NCBI GenBank assembly: GCA_023101725.1
Contig: JALJCO010008638.1
Span: 55,001 to 119,000 of the forward strand
Direction of reading: 5' to 3'
Source: Atherinomorus stipes
Lineage: Eukaryota; Chordata; Actinopteri; Atheriniformes; Atherinidae
DNA: 64,000 nucleotides
The stretch's first letter is position 1. The number at the start of each line of letters is the position of its first letter. Below the pieces are notes generated by a model. The model saw only the letters and a list, made by a program, of their open reading frames with translations, had not been told where the DNA came from and searched no databases. Shown here piece after piece: positions 11,937-34,126 of the stretch. Both the position numbers and the translations under genes were made by a program.

Positions 11937-14900
11937 GCACCTGGACGGGAACAGAAAGCACCTGAGCTGACGTCATCAGGAGCACCTGGACGGGAACAGA
12001 AACCACCTGAGCTGACGTCATCAGGAGCACCTGGACTTAAACAGAAACCACCTGAGCTGACGTCATCAGGAGCACCTGGACGGGAACAGAAACCACCTGT
12101 GCTGACATCATCAGGAGCACCTGGACTTAAACAGAAACCACCTGTGCTGACATCATCAGGAGCACCTGGACGGGAACAGAAACCACCTGAGCTGACGTCA
12201 TCAGGAGCACCTGGACGCGAACAGAAACCACCTGAGCTGACGTCATCAGGAGCACCTGGACTTAAACAGAAACCACCTGAGCTGACGTCATCAGGAGCAC
12301 CTGGACGGGAACAGAAACCACCTAAGCTGACATCATCAGGAGCACCTGGACGGGAACAGAAACCACCTGAGCTGACATCATCAGGAGCACCTGGACTTAA
12401 ACAGAAACCACCTGAGCTGACATCATCAGGAGCACCTGGACTTAAACAGAAACCACCTGAGCTGACATCATCAGGAGCACCTGGACTTAAACAGAAACCA
12501 CCTGAGCTGACGTCATCAGGAGCACCTGGACTTAAACAGAAACCACCTGAGCTGACATCATCAGGAGCACCTGGACTTAAACAGAAACCACCTGAGCTGA
12601 CGTCATCAGGTGCACCTGGACTTAAACAGAAACCACCTGAGCTGACGTCATCAGGAGCACCTGGACGGGAACAGAAACCACCTGAGCTGACATCATCAGG
12701 AGCACCTGGATGGGAACAGAAACCACCTGAGCTGACGTCATCAGGAGCACCTGGACGGGAACAGAAACCACCTGAGCTGACGTCATCAGGAGCACCTGGA
12801 CGGGAACAGAAACCACCTGAGCTGATGTCATCAGGAGCACCTGGACTTAAACAGAAACCACCTGTGCTGACGTCATCAGGAGCACCTGGACTTAAACAGA
12901 AACCACCTGTGCTGACATCATCAGGAGCACCTGGACGGTAACAGAAACCACCTGAGCTGACGTCATCAGGAGCACCTGGACTTAAACAGAAACCACCGGA
13001 GCTGACGTCATCAGGAGCACCTGGACGGGAACAGAAACCACCTGAGCTGATGTCATCAGGAGCACCTGGACGGGAACAGAAACCACCTGAGCTGACATCA
13101 TCAGGAGCACCTGGACGGTAACAGAAACCACCTGAGCTGACGTCATCAGGAGCACCTGGACTTAAACAGAAACCACCTGAGCTGACATCATCAGGAGCAC
13201 CTGGACGGGAACAGAAACCACCTGAGCTGACGTCATCAGGAGCACCTGGACGGGAACAGAAACCACCTGAGCTGACGTCATCAGGAGCACCTGGACTTAA
13301 ACAGAAACCACCTGAGCTGACATCATCAGGAGCACCTGGACTTAAACAGAAACCACCTGAGCTGACGTCATCAGGAGCACCTGGACGCGAACAGAAACCA
13401 CCTGAGCTGACATCATCAGGAGCACCTGGACGCGAACAGAAACCACCTGAGCTGACATCATCAGGAGCACCTGGACTTAAACAGAAACCACCTGAGCTGA
13501 CATCATCAGGAGCACCTGGACTTAAACAGAAACCACCTGAGCTGACATCATCAGGAGCACCTGGACTTAAACAGAAACCACCTGAGCTGCCATCATCAGG
13601 AGCACCTGGACGGGAACAGAAACCACCTGAGCTGACATCATCAGGAGCACCTGGACTTAAACAGAAACCACCTGAGCTGACATCATCAGGAGCACCTGGA
13701 CTTAAACAGAAACCACCTGAGCTGACGTCATCAGGAGCACCTGGACTTAAACAGAAACCACCTGAGCTGACGTCATCAGGAGCACCTGGACGGGAACAGA
13801 AACCACCTGAGCTGACATCATCAAGAGCACCTGGACGGGAACAGAAACCACCTGAGCTGACATCATCAGGAGCACCTGGATTAAACAGAAACCACCTGAG
13901 CTGACGTCATCAGGAGCACCTGGATGGGAACAGAAACCACCTGAGCTGACGTCATCAGGAGCACCTGGACTGGAACAGAAACCACCTGAGCTGACATCAT
14001 CAGGAGCACCTGGACTTAAACAGAAACCACCTGAGCTGACATCATCAGGAGCACCTGGACGGGAACAGAAACCACCTGAGCTGACGTCATCAGGAGCACC
14101 TGGACTTAAACAGAAACCACCTGAGCTGACATCATCAAGAGCACCTGGACGGGAACAGAAACCACCTGAGCTGACATCATCAAGAGCACCTGGACGGGAA
14201 CAGAAACCACCTGAGCTGACATCATCAGGAGCACCTGGATTAAACAGAAACCACCTGAGCTGACGTCATCAGGAGCACCTGGATGGGAACAGAAACCACC
14301 TGAGCTGACGTCATCAGGAGCACCTGGACGGGAACAGAAACCACCTGAGCTGACATCATCAGGAGCACCTGGACGGGAACAGAAACCACCTGATGTGACA
14401 TCATCAGGAGCACCTGGACTTAAACAGAAACCACCTGAGCTGACATCATCAGGAGCACCTGGACTTGAACAGAAACCACCTGAGCTGACGTCATCAGGAG
14501 CACCTGGACTTAAACAGAAACCACCTGAGCTGACATCATCAGGAGCACCTGGACGGGAACAGAAACCACCTGAGCTGACGTCATCAGGAGCACCTGGACT
14601 TAAACAGAAACCACCTGAGCTGACATCATCAGGAGCACCTGGACTTAAACAGAAACCACCTGAGCTGACGTCATCAGGAGCACCTGGACTTAAACAGAAA
14701 CCACCTGAGCTGACATCATCAGGAGCACCTGGACTTAAACAGAAACCACCTGAGCTGACGTCATCAGGAGCACCTGGACTTAAACAGAAACCACCTGAGC
14801 TGACGTCATCAGGAGCACCTGGACGGGAACAGAAACCACCTGAGCTGACGTCATCAGGAGCACCTGGACGCGAACAGAAACCACCTGAGCTGACGTCATC

Positions 14901-15007
14901 AGGAGCACCTGGACGCGAACAGAAACCACCTGAGCTGACGTCATCAGGAGCACCTGGACGCGAACAGAAACCACCTGTGCTGACGTCATCAGGAGCACCT
15001 GGACGTG
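11937..15007. repeat. 45-bp minisatellite, about 68 copies, with CRE and E-box words
   Basis: The unit is 45 bp: CACCTGGACTTAAACAGAAA, CCACCTGAGCTGACGTCATC, AGGAG. The main variants are ACTTAAA against ACGGGAA, and TGACGTCA against TGACATCA. Because 45 is a multiple of three, long open frames appear on both strands (LTSSGAPGLKQKPPE per unit on plus). TGACGTCA is the palindromic cAMP-response element. Each unit also has two CACCTG words, the E-box of ZEB/Snail-type factors. Single-base deletions near 13880 and 14240 break the register. Confidence 0.96.
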
Positions 15008-15174
15008 GAAAAGGGGGAAAATTTATCAATCACAGAAACAACAGAAACATCAGCACCAAGAAAAAGACATGAAATGAAAAATGTTTTATTGATCTCTACC
15101 ACAGGACTACAGTAATGACGTCCAAATACTGGGCTTGAGCAGTCAATAATGATCAGGTAGATGTGGCCCCTAAA

Positions 15175-16036
15175 GATAGCAAAGGCACGCCAGGGGCCCC
15201 CAGGACCCAGGAGAACAACAGCTACCCCAGAGCATGGGGTCCCAGCCAGTCCACCACAGAGGCGACTGCCCCAGGGGCCTAGAGGGCAGCCACCAGACCC
15301 AGGAGGCCCTGATGGCAGCCCCAAGGGGCCATGGACCAATGGACCCAAGGGGCCAGGGATGAATTCCCCAGGTGCCGATGGACAGTAGCCAATGGATCCA
15401 GGGGGCCCTGACTTCAGCCCCAGGGGGCCATGGAAAGTAGCCAATGGACCCAGGGGACCCTGACTGCAGCCCCAGGGGCCCATGGACAGTAGCCAATGGA
15501 CCCAGGGGACCCACGGGAGCCCCAGGGGCCCATGGACAGTAGCCAATGGACCCAGGGGGCCCTGATGGCAGCCCCAGGGGGCCATGGACAGTAGCCAATG
15601 GACCCAGGGGGTCCTGAAGGCAGCCCCAGTAGGCCATGGACAGAAACCAATGGACCCAGGGGGCTCTGACGGCAGCCCAGGGGGCCATGGACAGCAGCCA
15701 ATGGACCCAGGGGGCTCTGACGGCAGCCCAGGGGGCCATGGACAGTAGCCAATGGACCCAGGGGACCCTGACGGCAGCCCCAGGGGGCCATGGACCAATG
15801 GACCCACGGGAGCCCCAGGGGCCAAGGAGGACGGTGAAGGCAGCCCCAGTAGGCCATGGACAGAAACCAATGACCCAGGGGGGTCTGACTGGGAGCCCAG
15901 GGGGCCTGGACAGCACCAATGGACCCAGGGGGCTCTGACGGCAGCCCAGGGGGCCATGGACAGTAGCCAATGGACCCAGGGGACCCTGACGGCAGCCCCA
16001 GGGGGCCATGGACCAATGGACCCACGGGAGCCCCAG
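15175..16036. repeat. GC-rich array of about 51-bp units
   Basis: Units contain GGGGGCCATGGACAGTAGCC then AATGGACCCAGGGG and a variable CCTGACGGCAGC part. Spacing between CCATGG sites is 50-52 bp. About 16 units are recognisable, less uniform than the neighbouring arrays. Open frames look collagen-like only because the repeat is rich in GGN and CCN codons. Confidence 0.9.
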
Positions 16037-16051
16037 TGAAAGAGCCACCGG

Positions 16052-17100
16052 TGCCTGGACTCCAGTATGAGCTGCTGGGTTTACTGGGAGCTGACTGGGC
16101 ACCAGTACGAGCTGCTGGGTTTACTGGGAGCTGACTGGGCTCCAGTTCCAGCTGCTGGGTTTACTGGGAGCTGACTGGGCTCCTGTACAAGCTGCTGGGT
16201 TTACTGGGAGCTGACTGGGCTCCTGTACAAGCTGCTGGGTTTGCTGGGAGCTGACTGGGCTCCAGTTCCAGCTGCTGGGTTTACTGGGAGCTGACTGGGC
16301 TCCTGTACAAGCTGCTGGGTTTGCTGGGAGCTGACTGGGCTCCAGTACGAGCTGCTGGGTTTACTGGGAGCTGACTGGGCTCCAGTACGAGCTGCTGGGT
16401 TTGCTGGGAGCTGACTGGGCTCCAGTACGAGCTGCTGGGTTTACTGGGAGCTGACTGGGCTCCAGTACGAGCTGCTGGGTTTACTGGGAGCTGACTGGGC
16501 TCCAGTACGAGCTGCTGGGTTTACTGGGAGCTGACTGGGCTCCAGTTCCAGCTGCTGGGTTTACTGGGAGCTGACTGGGCTCCTGTACAAGCTGCTGGGT
16601 TTGCTGGGAGCTGACTGGGCTCCAGTACAAGCTGCTGGGTTTACTGGGAGCTGACTGGGCTCCAGTACGAGCTGCTGGGTTTACTGGGAGCTGACTGGGC
16701 TCCAGTACGAGCTGCTGGGTTTACTGGGAGCTGACTGGGCTCCAGTACGAGCTGCTGGGTTTACTGGGAGCTGACTGGGCTCCTGTACGAGCTGCTGGGT
16801 TTACTGGGAGCTGACTGGGCTCCAGTACGAGCTGCTGGGTATGCTGGGAGCTGACTGGGCTCCAGTACGAGCTGCTGGGTTTGCTGGGAGCTGACTGGGC
16901 TCCAGTACGAGCTGCTGGGTTTACTGGGAGCTGACTGGGCTCCAGTACGAGCTGCTGGGTTTACTGGGAGCTGACTGGGCTCCAGTACGAGCTGCTGGGT
17001 TTGCTGGGAGCTGACTGGGCTCCAGTACGAGCTGCTGGGTTTACTGGGAGCTGACTGGGCTCCAGTACGAGCTGCTGGGTTTACTGGGAGCTGACTGGGC
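16052..17100. repeat. 40-bp minisatellite, about 26 copies
   Basis: The unit is TCCAGTACGAGCTGCTGGGT then TTACTGGGAGCTGACTGGGC. Copies are nearly identical, differing mainly at TACGA/TTCCA/TACAA and TTA/TTG. This uniformity suggests recent expansion or gene conversion. Each unit carries three GGG runs. Confidence 0.96.
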
Positions 17101-17770
17101 GTGTGCGGAGCAGACAGCAGCGGTGGGTGGCTGCAGGAACGACCTCACTCAGTGATGGAAAACATTCCTGCAGTGACTCACCATCATAAACATGTAAAAT
17201 CATTACAGATACACGACGGAGCTTTGAGCTGGCGTCCAGCTGCCTCTGCAGCAAACCTGATTAAATTCTCGTACAGACGCTTGTTTGTCATCCAGAAACA
17301 TTTTCCTGAACGGCTCCGAGGAAGCAGGTTACAGCTTCAGACATGAGTTCCACACAAAGAGGCTCAGTATGAGCTTTTATTGTTGGGATTAAAGGCTTGC
17401 AGCTCAGAAAGTTAAAGTTTCCCAGTGGAGCTCATTGTGGACGCGCTCCACCCTCAGACGCTGAAATGAAGCTGGCTCGCTCACTTCCCTGACTCAGGAT
17501 GCAGCTTTTTTCTCTACATGTCAACTTTCTGTTTATATTCGTCTGCTCGTTTCGTGTCTCCAGCATCACTTTTTAATTTTTGCATGTTCTGTGTCGGGTT
17601 GTTTTTGGTTGCTAAGCAACTTTCACAGATAATAGAGGGCAAAGACATGTTGGAGAAAAAACACAGAAACAGTCCGTCAGGGGGAAATCTTCCATCCAAT
17701 CATCCGTCGTCTTTGGCTCATCCAGAGTTAGGTCATGCAGGAAAACAGACATCCGTCTCCCCAATGGAAC
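17101..17770. other. Unassigned region, no supported gene
   Basis: Mixed DNA between two arrays. Small open frames (up to 112 codons, running into the next array) resemble no family I know. Confidence 0.4.
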
Positions 17771-17774
17771 GCTC

Positions 17775-20475
17775 GGAGTATGATACTGATACGATACAGA
17801 GCTCGATTCTGATACGATACCGATACGATTCCAATAAGATCCCAATATTTATCTGATACCAACATGATTCCAATATGATACAGATCCCGATATTTATCCA
17901 ATAGCAATATGATTCCAATATGATACAGAGCATGGTACTGATACAATATCCAATATGATTCCAATATTATTGCAATTCAATACAAAGTATGATACTGATA
18001 TGATACCAACATGATTCCAAAATGTTACAGATCTCAATACTTATTTGATACTAGAGTGTTCGCCGGAGTGAAGGGCCGAACTTTAAAATAAAACAACGTA
18101 GTACGTTTGTTTGTAGCCGGTAGACTACACAGCTGGTGTTAGCAGGCTAGCGTTTGATGACGTGCCTAACTTTGTGCGGCTGAAAACACACAAGCATCTG
18201 AAAACGTCTCCTTTCTTGGCAGTCCCCATTTGTTCCACTGGAAACGGGGAGGTACAGACCCGATTTTCAGATGTATGTGTGTTTTAAGACGCACAAAGTA
18301 AGGCATGTCAGTTAGGCACGTCAGTTAACGCTAGCCTGCTAACGCTAGCCGTTTAGTCTGCATCATTGAAGTACCGGCTGCAAACAAACGTGCTACATTG
18401 TTTTATTATAAAGTTCGGCCCTTCACTCCGGCGAATCGCTTAGATCCACTTCTTCCTTAGTATCACTTCAGTGGGGAATCCATGAAAGTTTAAGTAGGGT
18501 TGGCGTTTATTCAATTTACGAAGTGGAACAGAGCAGGGACGTTGGATTCAGCTACTGTTGAACTGGCTATTAGGAGAACCGGCTAAATGTTTCAAGTTCC
18601 GGAAACCGGAACACGGACGCGTGATAATCCCCTATATGATTCCAATGCAGTACGGTACAAAGCACGATACTGATACGATACCAATATGATTCTGATACCA
18701 TACAGATCCCAAAATTTATCTGATACCAATATCATTCCAATACGATACAGATCCCGATAATTATCCAATACCAATATGAGTCCAATATGATACAGAGTAT
18801 GATACTGATACGATATCAACATGATTTCTATAGATACTGATACACAACCAATATGATACCAATACGATTCTGATACCATATGATACAGAGTATGATACTG
18901 ATACGATACCAACATGATTCCTATAGATACTGATACACAACCAATATGATACCAATACGATTCTGATACCATATGATACAGAGTATGCTACCATGGTACT
19001 GATACAATACCTATATCATTCCAATTTGATACAGATTCCGATGTTTATCCGATACCAATATGATACCGATATGATGCCGATATAGTTGCGATTCGATACA
19101 GTGATACAGATCCCACTATTTATCTGATACCAACATAACTCCAGTATGATACAGAGTATGATACTGATATGATACCAACATGATTCCGATAGATACTGAT
19201 ACAAAACCAATATGATACCAATAACATTCTGATACGATACAGAGTATGCTACTATGATACTGATATAATACAAAAATGATTTTGATACAAGACAGATCCC
19301 AATATTTATCCGTTACCAATATGATTCCAATAAGATTCAAAGCATGTTACTGATACGATACCAATATGATTCCAATATGATATAGATATGATGCCAATAT
19401 GATTGCGATTAGATACAGAGAATGACACTGATACGATACCAATAAAATTCCAATATGATACGATACGCGTTTTACACTGATACAATACCAATATGATACT
19501 GATGTGATACCAACATGATTCCCATAGATACTGATACAAAACCAATATGATTCCAACATGACTCAAAGCATGTTACTGATACAATACCAATAAGATTCCA
19601 ATATGATACGATACTGTGTGACACTGATACAATACCAATATGATTCTGATACGATAGGATACAGAGTATGCAATTATGATACTGATATGATACCAATATG
19701 AATCCAATGCAACATGATACAGAGCACGATATTGATATGATACCAATATGATTCCAATGTGATAAAGAGCATGCTACCGATACGATACCAATAACATTCA
19801 AATATGATACCGATATGATGCCAATACAATTTCGATTCAATATAGAGAATGATACTGATAAGATACCAATAAGATTCCAATATGATACGATACAGTGTGT
19901 GACACTGATACAAAACCAATATGATACCAATATGATTCTGATATAATATGATACAGAGTATGCTACTATGGTGCTGATACGATACCAGTATGACTTAGAT
20001 ACAATACAGATCCCGATATATATCCGATACCAATCTGATTAAAATACGATACAGAGCACGGTACTGTTATGATATCAATATGATTCCAATATGATACTAA
20101 TATGATTCCGATTCGATACAAAATATGACACTGATACAAAACCAATCTGATACCAATATGATTTTGACACAATACGATACAGAGTATGCTACTATGATAC
20201 TGATATGATACCAATATGATTTCAATGCAATATGATACAGAGCACGATACTGATATAATACCAATATGATTCCAATATGATAAAGAGCATGGTACCGATA
20301 CGATACCAATAAGATTCAAATATGATACCGATATGATGCCAATACAATTTCGATTCAATATAGAGAATGATACTGATATGATACCAACATGATTATGATA
20401 TATAAAAATTCACAATACTGATATGATACTGAGTATGATGCCAATATGCTACAAAGTACGATACCAATATGATAT
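17775..20475. repeat. Degenerate GATAC-rich satellite
   Basis: Built from short words such as GATACTGATACGATACCAAT, ATGATTCCAATATGATACAG and AGTATGATACTGATA in variable order. No single period holds throughout, but larger blocks (for example around 18785-18905 and 18895-18985) are duplicated. It is interrupted by a foreign element at 18053-18638. Confidence 0.9.
18053..18638. mobile_element. Truncated fold-back element inserted in the GATAC array
   Basis: Contains an internal palindrome from TTCGCCGGAGTGAAGGGCC (about 18059) to GGCCCTTCACTCCGGCGAA (about 18434), then a right end with GTGATAATCCCCTATA. The same sequence family forms the large palindrome at 45529-46673. The outer left arm with the matching terminal repeat is absent. 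Confidence 0.75.
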
Positions 20476-20842
20476 CAGATTACAGCTGATGTAAAAGAAA
20501 ATCAGGAGCTAATTACAGAAAATGATTTAACAAAACGTTAATAAAGACAAATCTGCTTCAGAGACAAAAAGAGACAGAAGAGACAGAAGAGACAGAAGAG
20601 ACGGAGACAAAAATCATCTGAAGAGAAAAAGACGTCGAGGAGACATGAAGAAGAGAGACGTTCGTCTCCGTGGTGACAGAAAGGTCATGAGGTCAGCACT
20701 GGTCCTCTCATCTGTCCTCCTAACGGACGTCTCAGGACAATGTCTACTGATCAGAAGTGAGGACACGTCTGTCCTCATGTGAAGGACAGTTCTTCATCAG
20801 CAGGTGAGGAGGAGGAGGAGAAGAGCCCAGCTGCTGTGCGAG
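20476..20842. other. Unassigned, no supported gene
   Basis: Contains a short AGACAGAAG-type repeat near 20570-20600 and purine-rich text. No gene is recognised. Confidence 0.4.
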
Positions 20843-21379
20843 TGATGAAGAGTGAGTCGTCTTCATGCTGAGGCTCCTTCATGTGTTGGACAACAGCGCC
20901 ACCGTGTGGACAGACAGCGTCTCTGAGGACACACATGGCTGAGGACGGCGTCCAGAGACTCACTGAGGAATAAATACACGTTAAATGTATACTTTAATGA
21001 TCAGAATATGACAGTTACAGTCCTCCAATTAAAGACGACTAAATTCACAATAATTCACAAAACAAGAAACTAAAGAAACTAATAATAAATAAAAATTTAT
21101 AAAATTATAATTTAATGAAATAAAATATTGTTTTTGAATTGTGGTTGACAATAATAATAATAAAAAAAACAAACAAACAAAACTATCCCATTAGAGCATC
21201 TTTCCCATTAACATTTGACCAACAGGTGCAGACGTCTGATTGGACGTTACAGAAACACCTGATTGCACTGATTGGCTCAAAGTGTTGCCCCATCATGCTT
21301 GTTTACTTGTTTTGTTTTTTTGTTTGTTGGTTTTAATATTTCTGTTGAACCACAATTCAAAATCAATGTCATGAGTCTT

Positions 21380-21386
21380 TTATATA

Positions 21387-21435
<49 letters not shown>

Positions 21436-21480
21436 ATGTGTATATATATAAATATATATATGTATATATATATATATATT
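21380..21480. repeat. TA/TG dinucleotide microsatellite
   Basis: Runs of TA followed by TG and again TA. Confidence 0.9.
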
Positions 21481-21709
21481 ATTGACACCCTCCAATTAAA
21501 GAAAAGGCTAAATTCACAATTATAATTTAAATAACAAGAAACGAATAATAAAAATTTTAAAAATATAATTTAGTGAAATAAAATGTTGATTTTGAATTGT
21601 TTGAAAATAATAATAATAAATGAACAAATAAAACTGTCCCAGACATAATAGAGCACCTTTCCTGTAAAATGCGTACCAAAACACCTGTGTAAGTAATCTT
21701 ACAGCACAG

Positions 21710-21712
<3 letters not shown>

Positions 21713-21788
<76 letters not shown>

Positions 21789-21795
21789 TATATAT
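21713..21795. repeat. TA dinucleotide microsatellite with AC tail
   Basis: About 28 TA units followed by ACACACACAC. Such a tract can extrude a cruciform. Confidence 0.92.
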
Positions 21796-22229
21796 TAGGG
21801 GTGCAACAATACATGTATGCATATCGAACTGTAAGAACTGTGTATCGAATATTTTACAATACAGAATTTTAATGTTAATTTATCAACTATAAGCTAATGG
21901 AAAGCCATTGTAGACAAAAGTCCAACAGACAAAAAAGGATTTAAAATTTTTTTTTTCAAAAAATATCTAACTGACACAAAAGTACCTCACCAAACCGAGA
22001 ATTTTTTTTAGCATCTTTCAAATATAAAAGGTGGGGTATTGATATAAACTGAAGCAGGTTTATTTTGTAATGTCCCGGGCAGTTTGTCCTCCTTTTGGCA
22101 TCATGTTCAAATGGATATTCGAATATATTTGAATGATGTCTTTATTTTAGAACAAATATTCCACGTCATTTTGGAGCAATTTTGACATCCTTAATATGCA
22201 TATACTATATGTATATACGGTATAATAAA

Positions 22230-22497
22230 GATTGGGGGGGAAAGGGAATAGGGGGGGGTGGGAAAAAAAAGGGGGGGGGGGGGGGGGGAAAAAAAAAAGG
22301 AGGGAAGGGGGAAAAAGAGCAAAAGGGGGGGAAGGGAGGAGGATATTCATGGGGGGGGGGGGGGGGGAAGAGGGAGAAAAGAGAAAAAAAAAAAAAAAAA
22401 AATGGAGAAGAAAAAAAAAAAAAGGAAAAAAAAAGAAAAAAAAAAAAAAAAAAAATGGGAAAAGAGAAAAAAAAAAACTAATGAAAAAAAAAAAGAT
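22230..22497. repeat. Polypurine tract of alternating G and A runs
   Basis: Almost 270 bases are G or A on the plus strand. G runs of 7-17 bases dominate the first half and A runs of 8-19 the second. Only a few pyrimidines interrupt. The tract could adopt triplex or G-quadruplex structures, and run lengths may also be affected by sequencing error. Confidence 0.9.
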
Positions 22498-23330
22498 ATA
22501 AAAGTAAGTGTGTGTGTATATATAAATATACATGTATACATATATGCATATAGACAGACAGGTTGCCAGTCTGTCGCAGTATTATTGTCAACCACAATTC
22601 AAAAACGATATTTTACATCATTAAATTATAATTTTGTATATTTTTATTAGTTTCTGATGTGAATTATTGTGAATGTAGTCTTTTAATTGGAGGTGTGTGA
22701 ATAATGTTGGGGACTGTAAGTGAATCATTCTCTTGTCCTCGTCGAGGCAAACCTGATAATTAAAGCATAAATTCGATTTGACTTGGTTTTTTTTTCAGTG
22801 TGTGTCTGTCGCCCCCCTCAGCCATGCGTGTCCTCGGAGACACCGTCTGTCCACACGGTGGAGCTGTTGTCCAACACATAAAGACGACTCACTCTGCATC
22901 ATGGGAGAGGTGCTCTCGTTTCACTTTAAAAAAAAAAAAAATTTCCAACCACAACTTAAAAGCATTACATTTTTTCACTAAATCATAATTTTGTAAATAT
23001 TTCTTATTTAAATTACTGTGAATTTAACCTTTTCTTTAATTAGAGGGTCTGAATAATTTAATTCCAGTCAGCATCCAGATCTTTGGCTGCTCCTGATTGG
23101 ACGTTACCATCTATCTAAGCTCTCTGATTGGTGGAAAGTGTCCAGGTCTAAATAGAGGTTTCTTAGCAACATGGTGGTGTTTTATGGTGGGGATGGGATA
23201 AGTAACGGTGTTATCATGGGTCATTGTGGGTGAGCGAGGCTGGACGGTGGAACGGTTCAGTCCTGACATGTTAAAGATGTTTAATCTTCCCCAGAAACAG
23301 AAAAGAGACGGACTTTTCCTTTACACGTGT

Positions 23331-23336
23331 TTTATT
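23331..23336 (-). terminator. RPL18A poly(A) signal AATAAA
   Basis: AATAAA on the minus strand lies 28 bases past the RPL18A stop codon. A very short 3' UTR of this kind is usual for ribosomal protein mRNAs. Confidence 0.85.
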
Positions 23337-23364
23337 AGCTCCCGCACAAAAAGCAAAGCGATTT

Positions 23365-33290
<9,926 letters not shown>

Positions 33291-33311
33291 GGTGTCTCTC
33301 GCTCACTGCCA

Positions 33312-33330
33312 CAGTAAAAGAGGAAGTAGA
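33312..33330 (-). promoter_or_regulatory. Probable RPL18A transcription start with TOP motif
   Basis: On the minus strand CTTCCTCTTTTACTG lies about 35 bases upstream of the ATG. A C followed by a pyrimidine run is the 5' terminal oligopyrimidine motif of ribosomal protein mRNAs, which puts translation under mTOR/LARP1 control. The exact start base is inferred. Confidence 0.7.
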
Positions 33331-33467
33331 AGGGCGGAGTCTGCGCATGTCAAGTGGAGGAGCGGCCCTCTGGGCTCAAGTTACCCGGATGTTCGAACAG
33401 GGGCTGACAGTCCTTAAAATTATTCCCTGAAATGAAGAAAAATGCTGAATTCACAATAGTAATTGAC

Positions 33468-34126
33468 GGAAGAGGATGAGGGCCACTGAAAAATAACTTA
33501 CAATTCTAAAATTAAATAAAGAATTCTTTTTTTTTTTTTTTTTTTTTTTAAAGGATTTTTTTGGGCACTAGTGGCCTTTATGCGACAGTGTATAGTGACA
33601 GGAAAGGGGCAGAGAGAGTGGGGAGTGGCATGCAGCAAAGGAACCGGGACCGGGAATCGAACCAGGGCCGACTGCGGTGAGGAACTGTAGCCTCTGTTCA
33701 TGGGGCGGCTGCTCAACCAATTGAGCTAATCACCGCCCCAACATTAAATAAAGAATTCTGACTTTTTTCCAGAACATAAAAAAGAAAAAAAAAATAGAAT
33801 ATATTTTTTTCCAATTACCGAAAAAGTCAGAATTCTGACTTTAATCTCAGAATTCTGAGATTAAAAACAGAATTCTGACTTTTTCAAGAAAAAAAACAGT
33901 AATATTTTTTTTTTCAATTTCCGAAAAAGTCAGAATCCTGATTTTTTTTTTTCTTGAAAAAGTCAGAATTGTAAAGTACGAAACTCCGTCGTAATAAATA
34001 AAAATTACTATGTTTTTTTTATGTTCTGGGGGGGAAAGGTCAGATTTCTGAGATTAAAGTCAGAATTCTGACTTTTTTTTCTCAGAATTTAATTTTTTTT
34101 TCAGTGCCCCAAATCCTCTTCCGTAG
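33468..34126. mobile_element. Palindromic element of the GGAAGAGGAT family, carrying a SINE
   Basis: The ends are GACGGAAGAGGATGAGGGCC and, inverted, CAAATCCTCTTCCGTAG. Inside are repeated AGTCAGAATTCTGACT palindromes and poly-A/T runs. Related copies lie at about 60190-60275, 61073-61652 and 63485-63806. A tRNA-derived SINE is inserted at 33528-33742. Confidence 0.75.
33528..33742 (-). mobile_element. tRNA-derived SINE with perfect target-site duplication
   Basis: On the minus strand the head has A-box-like TAGCTCAATTGGTTGAGCAG and B-box GGTTCGATTCC, and the 3' end is an A-rich tail (T run at 33528-33550 on plus). It is flanked by the 17-bp direct repeat ATTAAATAAAGAATTCT at 33511-33527 and 33743-33759, the signature of LINE-assisted insertion. 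The perfect duplication indicates a young insertion. Confidence 0.88.

Larger units (their letters stand above)
20843..22910. mobile_element. Inverted-repeat region with two homologous arms
   Basis: The arm at about 20843-21010 is the reverse complement of about 22745-22910, with mismatches. Shared text includes CACCGTGTGGACAGACAG, against CTGTCTGTCCACACGGTG on the other side. The arms are about 165 bp and 1.73 kb apart. Between them lie Tc1-like repeat pieces (21000-21370, 21490-21680, 22570-22720), microsatellites and a polypurine tract. It may be a composite fold-back element; no coding sequence is visible. Confidence 0.55.

Noticed and set aside
12099..15072. Repetitive protein LTSSGAPGLKQKPPE
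   Set aside because: A 45-bp array gives open frames on both strands. No start context, signal or non-repeat domain adjoins it, and in-frame stops and indels break it.
15161..16102. Collagen-like Gly/Pro open frames on both strands
   Set aside because: They come from a GC-rich repeat with a 50-52-bp period, not the 54-bp or Gly-X-Y codon pattern of collagen exons. There are no splice sites or propeptide sequence.
17775..20475. Telomeric or centromeric satellite
   Set aside because: There are no TTAGGG runs and no fixed 170-190-bp monomer. The array is a local degenerate repeat.
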